Shown in pieces: positions 23,185 to 31,047 of a stretch of DNA of 32,495 nt. The stretch comes from Bacillota bacterium (GTDB lineage Bacteria > Bacillota > UBA994 > PWPR01). The stretch is taken from assembly GCA_028280325.1 (NCBI GenBank), contig JANQLZ010000008.1:1-32495 (forward strand), written 5' to 3'. Position 1 is the stretch's first letter; every line of letters starts with the position of its first letter. Made by a program: the position numbers and the translations under genes. The notes under the pieces were generated by a model. It made no database searches and was not told the DNA's origin. It saw only the letters and a list, made by a program, of their open reading frames with translations.

Positions 23185-23597
23185 TGTGAAACTTTTTTAT
23201 AATAATATATCTCATATTGCTAAAATAAATTAATTACTAAGTCAATAATTTGCATAAGTATATTAGTAAAAATGCAAAAATCCAATAAATTAATTGTTAA
23301 ATATGCCGATAATACTAATAGAAGCAAACGTGGGCCGGTTTTGTGCAATATAACTTGGTTTTATCAGATGCATAAGGTTAGATGATTGGTAAGTTTAATA
23401 AGCAAACATTATAGATAGTAAATTCTGTCAAAGCCGAATGCATCAATTGCATGCTTTGATTTGCTTACTTTATAGTGAAAGTTGGTAAAGCAGGTATTAA
23501 CTGAGTTTAGCTGGATACCTTTCAGTTAGGTAAGGTACAGCACATAATACTAGATTATCAGTTTGGTATCGGTATTTTTACAACTAAAGGAGGGGTA

Positions 23598-23657
23598 TTG
23601 ATAGCAGGTTTGTTTTTGACGATAGTATTATCCCAAGTGGATAGTAAATATGGATAG
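23598..23657 (+). CDS. Possible 19-codon small ORF upstream of the STAS-like gene
   Basis: TTG at 23598 follows a perfect AAAGGAGGGG at normal spacing and opens 19 codons (MIAGLFLTIVLSQVDSKYG) with a hydrophobic N-terminal half. It lies 46 bases before the next gene. It may be a small membrane peptide or leader, or just a chance ribosome-site match. Confidence 0.25.
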   Translation: MIAGLFLTIVLSQVDSKYG

Positions 23658-23703
23658 AAGTTCAATGGTATTGACAATTAACAGTGTGTAAAGGAGGGCT
23701 TTT

Positions 23704-24108
23704 ATGTATCAGATTAAAAAAGAGAGTTATGGAGTCAAATTAATATTTAACGGCTTTATACAAGCAGATGAGATGAACAAATGGTTAACTGAGTTAAGAG
23801 GTGTAGTTCCTGGATTAGGTAAGCAATACCATGTATTTATAGATATCAGAGAAATGAAAACACTACCTGCTGACTCACAGGGACCGATGATTGAGGGCCA
23901 ATCCCTGCTTAAAAACAGTGGAATGGATAAATCAGTAGTAATCCTTGAAGGAATAGTTACTGCCATGCAGTTTAAACGATTAATGAAAAAAGTTGGTAAA
24001 GACAAAAACAAAAAATACATAGATTCCTCTGCCAATCCGCTTTGGGAAACAGCCGGCGTAAGATGGTTGGTTGACGGAAAGGATCCGGACAGAAACTTAT
24101 ATATGTAA
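23704..24108 (+). CDS. Small STAS-like/SpoIIAA-like protein
   Basis: 134-residue soluble protein. The strand pattern (VKLIFNGFIQADEMNKWLTE; HVFIDIREMKTLPADS; KSVVILEGIVTAMQFKRLMK; a C-terminal short strand) is like that of STAS or SpoIIAA-like domains, alpha/beta proteins used in signalling or lipid-binding roles. No phosphorylatable-serine motif of anti-sigma antagonists is evident. AAAGGAGGG precedes the ATG. It stands alone, ended by a strong terminator. The fold guess is inference. Confidence 0.6.
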   Translation: MYQIKKESYGVKLIFNGFIQADEMNKWLTELRGVVPGLGKQYHVFIDIREMKTLPADSQGPMIEGQSLLKNSGMDKSVVILEGIVTAMQFKRLMKKVGKDKNKKYIDSSANPLWETAGVRWLVDGKDPDRNLYM

Positions 24109-24172
24109 TGTACTAAAGCTGAATTTGGTTTTAGTTGTCTGAAATCTCCATATTGCTAATCTCCTTAGTAGG

Positions 24173-24199
24173 CCCCTGTACAGGGGTTTTAATTTTTTT
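24173..24199 (+). terminator. Intrinsic terminator after the STAS-like gene
   Basis: Palindrome CCCCTGTACAGGGG (24173-24186) followed by TTTTAATTTTTTT. This is a textbook rho-independent terminator. Confidence 0.85.
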
Positions 24200-24308
24200 C
24201 ACTAATTTTTTATAATTGATCAATTGGCAAAGGATATAGTAGCTTAGTCAAGAATTAGCTAGGAGAAGTATATAATGCTTGTGCCAAAACTGAAGGGAGT
24301 TAGATAAG

Positions 24309-25544
24309 ATGTCATATCAGGTAAGTGAAAAAGTTGAGAAGATTTTTAATAAACTGCTGAGCATGGACCAAGTGCAGCAGGGGCTGGACTTTATCGAACA
24401 AGATCAGGAGCAGGCTATTAAAGATCAAAAAGAGATTGTGATGATCGAAGCACCGACGTTTCAAGAGGCTAAAAGGGCTGCTGATTACGCAAAACGGCTG
24501 CGTGAACTGGGTTTAAGCAATGTTCATGTGGATAAGCATGGCAATGTTTTAGGAACATACTTAGGAAAAGGAGATGGCCCAACGATTTTGCTGGAGGCCC
24601 ATCTCGATACAGTTTTTCCCTTTGGTACAGATGTTACCCCGGTAGAAAAAAATGGCAGGATCTATGCTCCGGGTATTTGTGATGATACCCGTGGTTTGGC
24701 TGCCAATCTTTCAGTTGTTCGGGCTTTGCAGGCTACCGGGATTGAAACTGCCGGCAATATAATTGTAGCTGGCACCATTGCTGAAGAGGGTATCGGTGGT
24801 ATGTACGGTATGAGAACCCTGCTTGAAGATCATCCGGAGATAGATGCTACCATTTCTATTGACGGGTCAGGTCGGGATTCAATTGTTTACCAGGGAACCG
24901 GCATTAGAAATTATCAAGTAAGCTATACTGGACCCGGTGGCCATGCTTATGGTGCTTTTGGGCTGCCCAGTCCGATTCATGCTGCGGCTCGTACGATCGC
25001 CCAATTGAGTGATATGCGACCTCCGGATAAGCCCAAAACTACCTTTACAGTGAGCCTGGTCGAGGGAGGACATCAGATTCATGCTATTGCTGAAAAAGCC
25101 ATGTTTAAGATAAATATGCGATCAGATACCGCAGCAGAACTGGATAGACTGGAAGCCAAGGCCATTGAGATATTTAAGGCCGGGGCTAAAGAAGAAAATG
25201 AGAGATGGGGCCGTGATGCTGTAAAAGTAGAATATGAAAAAATCCATGATACCCCGGCTGGCAGCCAACCCAGTGATTCTGTCATTGTGCAGGCCGCCTG
25301 GAAAGCAACTGAGAGCGTTGGAGTTAAACCTCGTTTAGCCGCCGGCGGCTGTACCAATACCAATATGCCGATTATGATGGGAATACCGGCAGTAACCCTG
25401 GGCAGAGGTGGTAAAGAAGGCGGGGTTCACAGTTTAGGAGAATGGTTTGATCCCGAAGGGGTTTACCGCTGCCCGCAAAAATCGTTTTTAATGCTGATGG
25501 CTTTGGCTGGTGTTCGGGGAGTAACTGAGCCTTTGATGGATTAG
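24309..25544 (+). CDS. M20 family metallopeptidase (peptidase T/carboxypeptidase-like)
   Basis: 411-residue di-zinc peptidase. Metal and catalytic residues: H98-x-D100 in EAHLDTVFP; D125/D126 in GICDDTRG; E159-E160 in IAEEGIGG; D185 in ISIDGSG; and a C-terminal His in GGVHSLGEWF. The dimerisation/lid domain spans about residues 205-310 (VSYTGPGGHAYGAFGLPSPI). It cleaves small peptides or N-acyl amino acids in the cytoplasm. The ATG at 24309 follows GAAGGGAG at a slightly long distance. A TATAAT at 24271 is a candidate -10. Downstream are two tandem copies of the structured element, which may serve as its terminators. Confidence 0.9.
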   Translation: MSYQVSEKVEKIFNKLLSMDQVQQGLDFIEQDQEQAIKDQKEIVMIEAPTFQEAKRAADYAKRLRELGLSNVHVDKHGNVLGTYLGKGDGPTILLEAHLDTVFPFGTDVTPVEKNGRIYAPGICDDTRGLAANLSVVRALQATGIETAGNIIVAGTIAEEGIGGMYGMRTLLEDHPEIDATISIDGSGRDSIVYQGTGIRNYQVSYTGPGGHAYGAFGLPSPIHAAARTIAQLSDMRPPDKPKTTFTVSLVEGGHQIHAIAEKAMFKINMRSDTAAELDRLEAKAIEIFKAGAKEENERWGRDAVKVEYEKIHDTPAGSQPSDSVIVQAAWKATESVGVKPRLAAGGCTNTNMPIMMGIPAVTLGRGGKEGGVHSLGEWFDPEGVYRCPQKSFLMLMALAGVRGVTEPLMD

Positions 25545-25560
25545 TGGCTTCGGCCAAACT

Positions 25561-25682
25561 GTGCTCCCACAATTAATGCTATGTCTGCGTCTACGAGAAA
25601 AGCTGCTTAAAGATATACTGGCTCGTATTATCTTCAGCGCAGCTTTTCTCTATTCCTTGATCTAGTATCAATTATGTGAGCC
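25561..25682 (+). repeat. Structured ~120-bp element, copy A
   Basis: Outer arm GCTCCCACAATTAATGCTA pairs, imperfectly, with TAGTATCAATTATGTGAGCC. The internal loops are TGTCTGCGTCTAC and TATTCCTTGATC. The inner stem has perfect 12-bp arms GAGAAAAGCTGC (25595-25606) / GCAGCTTTTCTC (25639-25650), with AAAGATATAC, TGGCTC and GTATTATCTT inside. It starts 16 bases after the M20 stop. Confidence 0.75.
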
Positions 25683-25731
25683 TAGGCTTAATGAGACTTT
25701 TCGTCAGTCAGGGAGCGGGCTTCGGCCAAAA

Positions 25732-25852
25732 TGTACTCCCATAATTAACGCTATCTCTACTTCTACAAGAAATCTGCCCAAAGATATACTGATTGTATTA
25801 TCTTTGTAGCAGATTTTCTCTACGCCTTGATCTAGCATCAATTATGTGAGCC
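25732..25852 (+). repeat. Structured ~120-bp element, copy B (tandem with A)
   Basis: Offset 171 bases from copy A. The inner stem is AAATCTGC (25770-25777) / GCAGATTT (25809-25816) with AAAGATATAC, TGATT, GTATTATCTTT at the tip; the outer arms are ACTCCCATAATTAACGCTA and TAGCATCAATTATGTGAGCC. The flank GGCTTCGGCCAAA is shared with copy A, so a ~170-bp unit was duplicated. Confidence 0.75.
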
Positions 25853-25959
25853 TGGGCTTAATGAGGCTTAACGTGGGTTAGTGTTAGATTGACTTCAACC
25901 TTTACGGAGAGTTAGGTGGTGGGGCAATGGTAGGCAGTTGTTTTGTTACTACTTATCAA

Positions 25960-26052
25960 GGGTCGGCATGGAAACCGACCCCTACACTATTTTTTTAGCT
26001 GTTCACCTCAAGCAAAACAATCGTTCAGCTATCGTTAGACAATTGTTCAGCC
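25960..26052 (-). repeat. TAGGGGTCGG hairpin and 11-bp unit array
   Basis: GGGTCGG (25960-25966) / CCGACCC (25975-25981) is the inverted relative of the hairpin at 6949, followed by CTACACTATTTTTTT, so it could also terminate transcription. Then at 26018-26052, on the minus strand, the units CTGAACAATTG, TCTAACGATAG and CTGAACGATTG. This sits just beyond the 3' end of the metallo-beta-lactamase-fold gene. Confidence 0.55.
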
Positions 26053-26083
26053 TTGTAAAGCCCAACCGCCAAAAAATTGTATA

Positions 26084-26824
26084 CTATCTCTTGATTTTAA
26101 GATTAAATTCCTGCCCTCTTTTGCTTATTCGCAGAATATTATTTTTTAACAGCCGGTCATTCTGGAGCTGGTCGAAGACTGAATAATTGTCGGCAAAGTG
26201 CATGGGCAAGATATAGGTGTTTGGGTCAGCAATGTGTTTTGAAAAGTACTTTAATGATCTGCTGTAAGAAGATTCTAATCTGGGATCAACCGGAATAAAG
26301 GCAATATCAATAGGGATACCTTCAAGGTGTTTGAGCTCCTGTTTAAATATGCTTTCAATATTGCTGTTCCATTCCTCGGGCTCTTCCTGCCAATGCCACC
26401 AGTTAAGATCTCCGGAATGATAGATATTCAGATCTGTAAACTTGACCAGAAATGCTACCCCCTCATCATTGGAAAGCAGCGTAGCAACCGTAAAATCAGG
26501 CAAGTTCAGTTCCTGATTAGCACCCATTTTATGGATGTTAGTTGTGGCCGCCATATCAATATCATCAGATAAGATGTAGGTGATGTTGGGTATTGTTTCT
26601 TGCCATTGATAAATACATTTTTGATAATGGTCACCGTGCCGGTGAGATACAAACACATAAACATCATCATCGACAAGCTGGTGGGGATTGATTACTCCAG
26701 TAGAAAGGGATCGAACAGCTGTACCTATTACCGGAGTGTCCAGATAATAATCAAAGATCAACAGCTTATTTTTTATTTTAACTGCAAACCCGGAGTGGTA
26801 TAAATACCATACCTTAATCTCCAT
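26084..26824 (-). CDS. Metallo-beta-lactamase fold hydrolase
   Basis: 246-residue single-domain MBL-fold protein. Metal ligands: H61-x-H63-x-D65-H66 (HRHGDH), D139 in YHSGDLNWW, and H209 in LPMHF. The N-terminus WYLYHSGFAVKIKNKLLIFD resembles UlaG/YycJ-like or RomA-like MBL hydrolases that act on phosphodiesters, lactones or similar bonds. The substrate is unknown. The ATG at 26824 is 3 bases after the stop of the VOC gene upstream, so both are one operon; its ribosome site AAGGA lies inside the end of that gene. VOC and MBL partners recall the glyoxalase I/II pair, though this MBL protein lacks the typical glyoxalase II C-terminal domain. Confidence 0.85.
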   Translation of the reverse strand: MEIKVWYLYHSGFAVKIKNKLLIFDYYLDTPVIGTAVRSLSTGVINPHQLVDDDVYVFVSHRHGDHYQKCIYQWQETIPNITYILSDDIDMAATTNIHKMGANQELNLPDFTVATLLSNDEGVAFLVKFTDLNIYHSGDLNWWHWQEEPEEWNSNIESIFKQELKHLEGIPIDIAFIPVDPRLESSYSRSLKYFSKHIADPNTYILPMHFADNYSVFDQLQNDRLLKNNILRISKRGQEFNLKIKR

Positions 26825-26827
26825 AGT

Positions 26828-27202
26828 TTATTTTTTCCTTGGCGGTAGAATTTCCAACCAGTAATCATCGGGATCATTGATAAAATAAATGCCCATATCC
26901 TTGTTTTCATAGCAAATACAACCGTTTTTCTGGTGAAGTTGGTAAGCCTTATCAAAGTCATCAACTCTAAAGGCCAGATGTGATTCATTATCGCCAAGCT
27001 CATACGGTTTTTCCCAATCCCTTAACCAGGTTAGTTCCAGACGGTAATTTGTAACCTTATCAGTTAAATATACGATGATAAAGCTCCCATCCTTGGCATT
27101 GATGCGCCTGTCCTCTACCAACCCCAGGTTTTCACGATAAAACTCAAGACTTTTTTCCAGATTGAAAACATTGATATTACTGTGGTCAAAAGTGAATTTC
27201 AT
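26828..27202 (-). CDS. VOC family protein, glyoxalase I-like
   Basis: 124-residue vicinal-oxygen-chelate protein of lactoylglutathione-lyase size. The metal quartet of glyoxalase I is present: H7 (FDHSNINV), E56 (RLELTW), H75 (ESHLAFRV) and E117 (YWLEI). Other family features: LEKSLEFYRENLGL (residues 15-28) and DPDDYWLEILPP. This organism group often uses bacillithiol or no thiol adduct, so the substrate may not be glutathione-based. AGGAGGAGAAAA precedes the ATG at 27202. Forms a two-gene operon with the MBL-fold gene, consistent with methylglyoxal or related aldehyde detoxification; that link is inference. Confidence 0.88.
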   Translation of the reverse strand: MKFTFDHSNINVFNLEKSLEFYRENLGLVEDRRINAKDGSFIIVYLTDKVTNYRLELTWLRDWEKPYELGDNESHLAFRVDDFDKAYQLHQKNGCICYENKDMGIYFINDPDDYWLEILPPRKK

Positions 27203-27526
27203 TTTTCTCCTCCTAAATTATGGTAATCTGCCACGATAGATATTCAAAGCCTGCCTTTACCTCGGCCTGGCTTATCTTTTCAGCCGTACTGTTTGATTCC
27301 ACTTCAATTATACTAGCATTATCTCAAAATACCAACTTTTTGGGACCAGGTCTTAATTTTCAAGACTGCTCCTTTACATAAGATAAAAAATGATTTTAAG
27401 GATGTATAGCGCTCTCGAATATCATTTATCAGGTAAAGAAATCACCTTAATTTCCGATAACTTTAATAGAGATAACTGCTATCAATAGTCGGTTGTTTTA
27501 TTTGCTGATGGGAAAGAAGTGGTTTT
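27203..27526. other. Intergenic region between divergent genes
   Basis: No gene or repeat recognised. The ribosome site for the minus-strand VOC gene is at 27207-27215. No convincing promoter for the M28 gene was found. Confidence 0.4.
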
Positions 27527-28975
27527 TTGAAATATATTATTACTATAATACTTTCTATTGCTGTTGTTTTAAGTGCATGTTTAGTAACCCATGAATTTGA
27601 TACTGCTTGCGGATTGCTGGCAGCGAGTGTTAGCGCTTCTGGTAACTCCAATGTGCCAAGAACCCCGGCAGATGATTTTACATATAACGTGATAAAAGAA
27701 CTGTCTTCAGCTCCATATATGGGCAGACTGCCCGGAACTCTGGGTAATAAAATGGCGGTCAGTTTTATTTCAGAGAGGTATAAAGAGCTGGGTTTGAAGC
27801 AGCCCCCAGGATATAACAGCTACCTCCAGACTTTTCAGCAGCAACTGATTGTGCAAAATTCTGCCACTGTTTTAGTAACCAGGAGAAAAACTGGTGAAGT
27901 TACAGGTGAATACAATCATTTATCAGATTACATAGGGCTGCCGCTGTGGCCCAATACCAAAATACAAGGCCTGATTGATGCCCCCCTGGTTAGTATCACG
28001 GACCTGAAGCAGCTGAGCCCAAACAACCGGGAGCTTTATGGCAAGGTGTTGCTAATCAGTTCTGAGCTGGTACACAGCCTGCCCTACGATCATCTGCAGG
28101 CTGATGGGATTGTCAACAAACTATTATCATTGGGTTCGAGAATTAAAGGATCAATTATTAATTTTGATAATCGGCGAGACGGATACTTTCACGTTAGCAA
28201 AAGCATGAAAAGACTCTTCAGGGGGAGTAAAAAGTATAATAATAAAAATGGACAAGTATTTCTGTACTGCTCAGATGCTGCTTATCCCTACCTGAAAGAG
28301 GCCGCTGAAAGAGAAGATAATGTCTATATCAGTGTAGATTTCTCACTGGAAGAGTGCTATAGCTCTAATGTTATCGGTGTTATTGAGGGAACTGACCGCA
28401 GCAATCAAGACCATATTATTATTGCTGCCCATTTAGATCATATCGGTGATAATAAAGATGAAACCTATAATCCCGGAGCTTTAGACAATGCGTCCGGTAT
28501 AGCAGGACTATTGGAGATCGCTCGAACACTTTTAAACAAGACGGAACTTCCTCAGAAGGACATTATTTTTATTGCAACCAATGGCGAAGAGGAATATTTT
28601 GCTGGCTCCAATTACTATGTCGGCCACCCCATTTTGCCCCTGAAAAATGCTACGATGATCAATTTAGATATGATAGGAGCTAAAGGAGCAGAGTATTTAG
28701 AGGTCTGTTATCCAGGCAACAATTCAGTTGAGTTGAGCAAACAGATAGCCAGCGATGGACTTGAGATTGGGATTAATACCAGATCAAGCTATATTTTGAG
28801 CAGTGACCATGTAACATTTTCAGTGTGTGGGGTTCCTGCTGTAATGTTAAAGCACCTTCAACCAGTTCAGAGGCATCACACCATGCAGGATTCCTTTGAA
28901 ATTACGATGGATATTAATAAACTGCAGGAAGCTATTGATTTGGTGGTGTATTACATAGAACAAACCGCTTATTAG
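27527..28975 (+). CDS. M28 family zinc aminopeptidase, probable lipoprotein
   Basis: 482-residue exported metallopeptidase. The start is TTG at 27527 after GAAAGAAG. A hydrophobic signal (residues 2-17) ends in the lipobox-like VLSAC with Cys18, so it is likely anchored outside the membrane. A PA-like insert covers about residues 110-275. The M28 catalytic domain has H302-x-D304 (AHLDHIG), D320 (ALDNASG), E354/E355 (TNGEEE), D381 (MINLDMIG) and H450/H451 near the end. It removes N-terminal amino acids from peptides. The gene is followed by two tandem copies of the structured element, like the M20 peptidase gene at 24309. Confidence 0.9.
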   Translation: MKYIITIILSIAVVLSACLVTHEFDTACGLLAASVSASGNSNVPRTPADDFTYNVIKELSSAPYMGRLPGTLGNKMAVSFISERYKELGLKQPPGYNSYLQTFQQQLIVQNSATVLVTRRKTGEVTGEYNHLSDYIGLPLWPNTKIQGLIDAPLVSITDLKQLSPNNRELYGKVLLISSELVHSLPYDHLQADGIVNKLLSLGSRIKGSIINFDNRRDGYFHVSKSMKRLFRGSKKYNNKNGQVFLYCSDAAYPYLKEAAEREDNVYISVDFSLEECYSSNVIGVIEGTDRSNQDHIIIAAHLDHIGDNKDETYNPGALDNASGIAGLLEIARTLLNKTELPQKDIIFIATNGEEEYFAGSNYYVGHPILPLKNATMINLDMIGAKGAEYLEVCYPGNNSVELSKQIASDGLEIGINTRSSYILSSDHVTFSVCGVPAVMLKHLQPVQRHHTMQDSFEITMDINKLQEAIDLVVYYIEQTAY

Positions 28976-28997
28976 GGTTATTGCTTCTTTCCATGGA

Positions 28998-29117
28998 GGC
29001 TCCCATAATTGGGCTAACTCGGCGTCATACGAAGAAATTTTCTCAAAGATATACTACTCGTATTATCCTTGTAGAAAATTTCTTCTATTCCTTGATTTAG
29101 CACCAATTCTGTGAGCC
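28998..29117 (+). repeat. Structured ~120-bp element, copy C
   Basis: Outer arms GGCTCCCATAATTGGGCT and AGCACCAATTCTGTGAGCC; internal loops CTCGGCGTCATAC and TATTCCTTGATT. The inner stem has perfect 12-bp arms GAAGAAATTTTC (29031-29042) / GAAAATTTCTTC (29074-29085), with AAAGATATAC, TACTC, GTATTATCCTT inside. It starts 22 bases after the M28 stop. The inner arm sequence is unlike that of copies A, B and D. Confidence 0.75.
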
Positions 29118-29162
29118 ACGTTAATACTGAATGTTTCGTCGTTTAGAAGCTCTTTTCACGGA

Positions 29163-29284
29163 GGCTCCCATAATTGAGCTCACTCGGCGTCATACGTAAA
29201 AATCTGCTAAAAGATATACTACTCGTATTATCTTTGTAGCAGATTTTTTCTATTCCTTGATTAATAGCCTCAATTCTGTGAGCC
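29163..29284 (+). repeat. Structured ~120-bp element, copy D (tandem with C)
   Basis: Offset 165 bases from copy C. Outer arms GGCTCCCATAATTGAGCT and AGCCTCAATTCTGTGAGCC; internal loops CTCGGCGTCATAC and TATTCCTTGATT; inner stem AAAAATCTGCT (29198-29208) / AGCAGATTTTT (29238-29248). Compared with copy C the outer stem changes TGGG/CACCA to TGAG/CCTCA, i.e. both sides change together. Confidence 0.75.
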
Positions 29285-29435
29285 ACGTTATGCCTGACTT
29301 TTAGTCGTTTAATTACTCTTTCTACGCTGAATAGTCTATGTTACCTTTATTCACTTTTTACGCTGAAAACTCGTGTTACAAGTAACACTTCAATGAGAGA
29401 AGTAGTAATTTAGAAATCAGCCAACACCCAGAAAA

Positions 29436-29544
29436 CAATAGTTCAGCAATCGTTAGACAATTGTTAAAGCAATAGTTCAGCTACTGTAAAAACCAACTGC
29501 ACCACGCTTGCAGAAGGCAAGCCCACCCCAATGGTTCAGCTACT
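29436..29544 (-). repeat. 11-bp unit array with CTTGC hairpin
   Basis: On the minus strand: hairpin GCTTGCCTTCTGCAAGC, then GTGGTGCAGTTGGTTTTTACAG and units CTGAACTATTG, CTTTAACAATTG, TCTAACGATTG, CTGAACTATTG. It is the inverted counterpart of 9860-9952, including the T-run and the hairpin. A further unit CAATGGTTCAG lies at 29529-29539. Confidence 0.6.
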
Positions 29545-29649
29545 AATCTTTAAAATATCTATGTTTTATATTAATTTGCAGCTGTTATTATCCATTTCCT
29601 GCTTGAATATGATAGGATAAGCTTAGAAACAAAAGCTGGGAGTACAAGA

Positions 29650-30678
29650 ATGAAGACAAGTACAAAAATATTTAGTAGCTATGAGCTTTTTAACAGTGTC
29701 AAAAAATTCAGTGTATTATCTCCTTGGAAGTGGCTGACAAGTAGAGATATTTTTGGTGTCAAACTGCCTGAGTTAGAGGAAGAAGTATTTTGTTGTGTGC
29801 TGGGTAATGGCGGCCAGGAATTTGGACTGGTAATGCAAAAAGGCCTTAAGGGCTTAAATAATATCATTAAAATTCTGTATGCCAGTGAGGAAGAAAAAGA
29901 AGTATTGTTTTTTGAGCAGACAGGATTGGCTTTATATCTCAATGACAGAGATGAAATAACAAAAGAAGACTATGCTTTAATTAAAGACAGCAAGGTCAAA
30001 TTCAGGGGCAGAAAAAAGTGGCCTTCGTTCAGAAAATTTAGCGCTGGGGTAGTACCAGTCATTCCTGATGATGAAGACCTCAGTATCATTCAACAGATAT
30101 TGGATGTGGCGTTGTCCCTTACGGTAGATCTAAAAAAATATATAGAAGACGAGGAATGGTCTTTTTTAAGCAACAATATTTGTGTTGTACGAGTAGTTGA
30201 TTCAGATAATAATTATGAAGATAGAATTATTGAGATTCATGATAGAATAGCAAATTATAAAGAAACGATAGATATTCCGGTGGCCTATGCGGACTTTAGC
30301 CTGTTGCGGCTAAAAAAGTCTGCGAAGCTTATTGATACGATCTGGGAAATTGACTTTTTTCATTATAGTCTGGCAGTTAAAGAAAATGAGCAGGCTTTTT
30401 ATCCAATAAGCCTGCTCTTAGTGGATGCTTATTCCCAAAGGGTTGTCGGACAGCATATTGTTCATCCTTCTAAATATGCTGAGGAGTTTCAGAAGTATAT
30501 TTTAACTATGATTGATAATACCAAGCAAATCCCTGCCAGAATTGTTACATCGAACAGAAAACTATACTTTTATCTTGATGAAATGTTTGATAAATTAGGG
30601 GTGCGTTTTGATTTGGTTGAGCAGCTGCACCTGATGCCGCATCTAAAAATAGAAATACAGAATATGCTCCAAAGCTGA
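29650..30678 (+). CDS. Uncharacterised two-domain protein (DUF7309/DUF6930-like)
   Basis: 342-residue soluble protein. The N-terminal half (residues about 20-160; SPWKWLTSRDIFGVKLPELE, CCVLGNGGQEFGLVMQKGLK) and a C-terminal half with the pattern PISLLLVDAYSQRVVGQHIV, PARIVTSNRKLYFYLDEMFD, LDVRF-type end suggest the two-domain DUF7309/DUF6930 arrangement of unknown function. This family call is from memory of the pattern and is tentative. No catalytic residues can be pointed out. A GGGAGTA ribosome site precedes the ATG. Single gene ending at a strong hairpin. Confidence 0.6.
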   Translation: MKTSTKIFSSYELFNSVKKFSVLSPWKWLTSRDIFGVKLPELEEEVFCCVLGNGGQEFGLVMQKGLKGLNNIIKILYASEEEKEVLFFEQTGLALYLNDRDEITKEDYALIKDSKVKFRGRKKWPSFRKFSAGVVPVIPDDEDLSIIQQILDVALSLTVDLKKYIEDEEWSFLSNNICVVRVVDSDNNYEDRIIEIHDRIANYKETIDIPVAYADFSLLRLKKSAKLIDTIWEIDFFHYSLAVKENEQAFYPISLLLVDAYSQRVVGQHIVHPSKYAEEFQKYILTMIDNTKQIPARIVTSNRKLYFYLDEMFDKLGVRFDLVEQLHLMPHLKIEIQNMLQS

Positions 30679-30781
30679 GGCTGCCTGAGAGTAAACCCTG
30701 ATACTGTGGCCAGTGTGGATGACTCTTTAGGGATCTCTAGGTTAGTAAGCGCAAAACTAATTTTTGTCTTTACAAGAATTT

Positions 30782-30811
30782 GGGCCAGCTCAAAAAAGTT
30801 TGAGCTGGCCC
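30782..30811 (+). terminator. Terminator-like hairpin after the two-domain protein gene
   Basis: A perfect 13-bp stem GGGCCAGCTCAAA (30782-30794) / TTTGAGCTGGCCC (30799-30811) with loop AAAG. The tail TCTATT is only moderately T-rich. It is similar to the hairpin at 16431-16462 (shared GAGCTGGC core). The rest of 30679-31047 holds no gene; a TATAAT at 30958-30963 is a possible -10 for the glycosidase gene, without a good -35. Confidence 0.65.
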
Positions 30812-31047
30812 TCTATTGGTTTAAATGCTAAATCCTTTGTGTATTTTAAAAAACACGGTTATAAATAAAATCGAACTTTTACTATCTTATATCCGTCTAA
30901 AATATGTAATAAATTAATGCTGTCAACAGTTTGTAAAATTAAGTGTTAATTAAATTTTATAATATTACAAAAAATTGGCTGTTTTTCTGGTATTATTAAT
31001 ACTGGAACTATGCAACATTATTGCTGCATCTTAGAAGGAGAGAAGAA

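Larger units (their letters stand above)
23009..23703. other. Long AT-rich intergenic region
   Basis: About 695 bases with no sizeable gene. Visible items: a terminator-like hairpin GTCACCT (23153-23159) / AGGTGGC (23169-23175) followed by TATTTTTATT; a separated inverted repeat AAGCCTTA near 23027 and TAAGGCTT near 23089; and a small ORF described separately. The remaining sequence shows nothing I can name. Confidence 0.5.

Noticed and set aside
24879-25363. Minus-strand ORFs in the M20 peptidase gene
   Set aside because: Antisense shadows; the plus-strand frame has complete M20 motifs.
25938-26186. Plus-strand 82-codon ORF near the MBL gene end
   Set aside because: It runs through the repeat hairpin and array and into the antisense of the MBL-fold CDS; no ribosome site.
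26773-27003. Minus-strand 76-codon ORF over the VOC/MBL junction
   Set aside because: Different frame overlapping two genes with full family motifs; nothing supports it.
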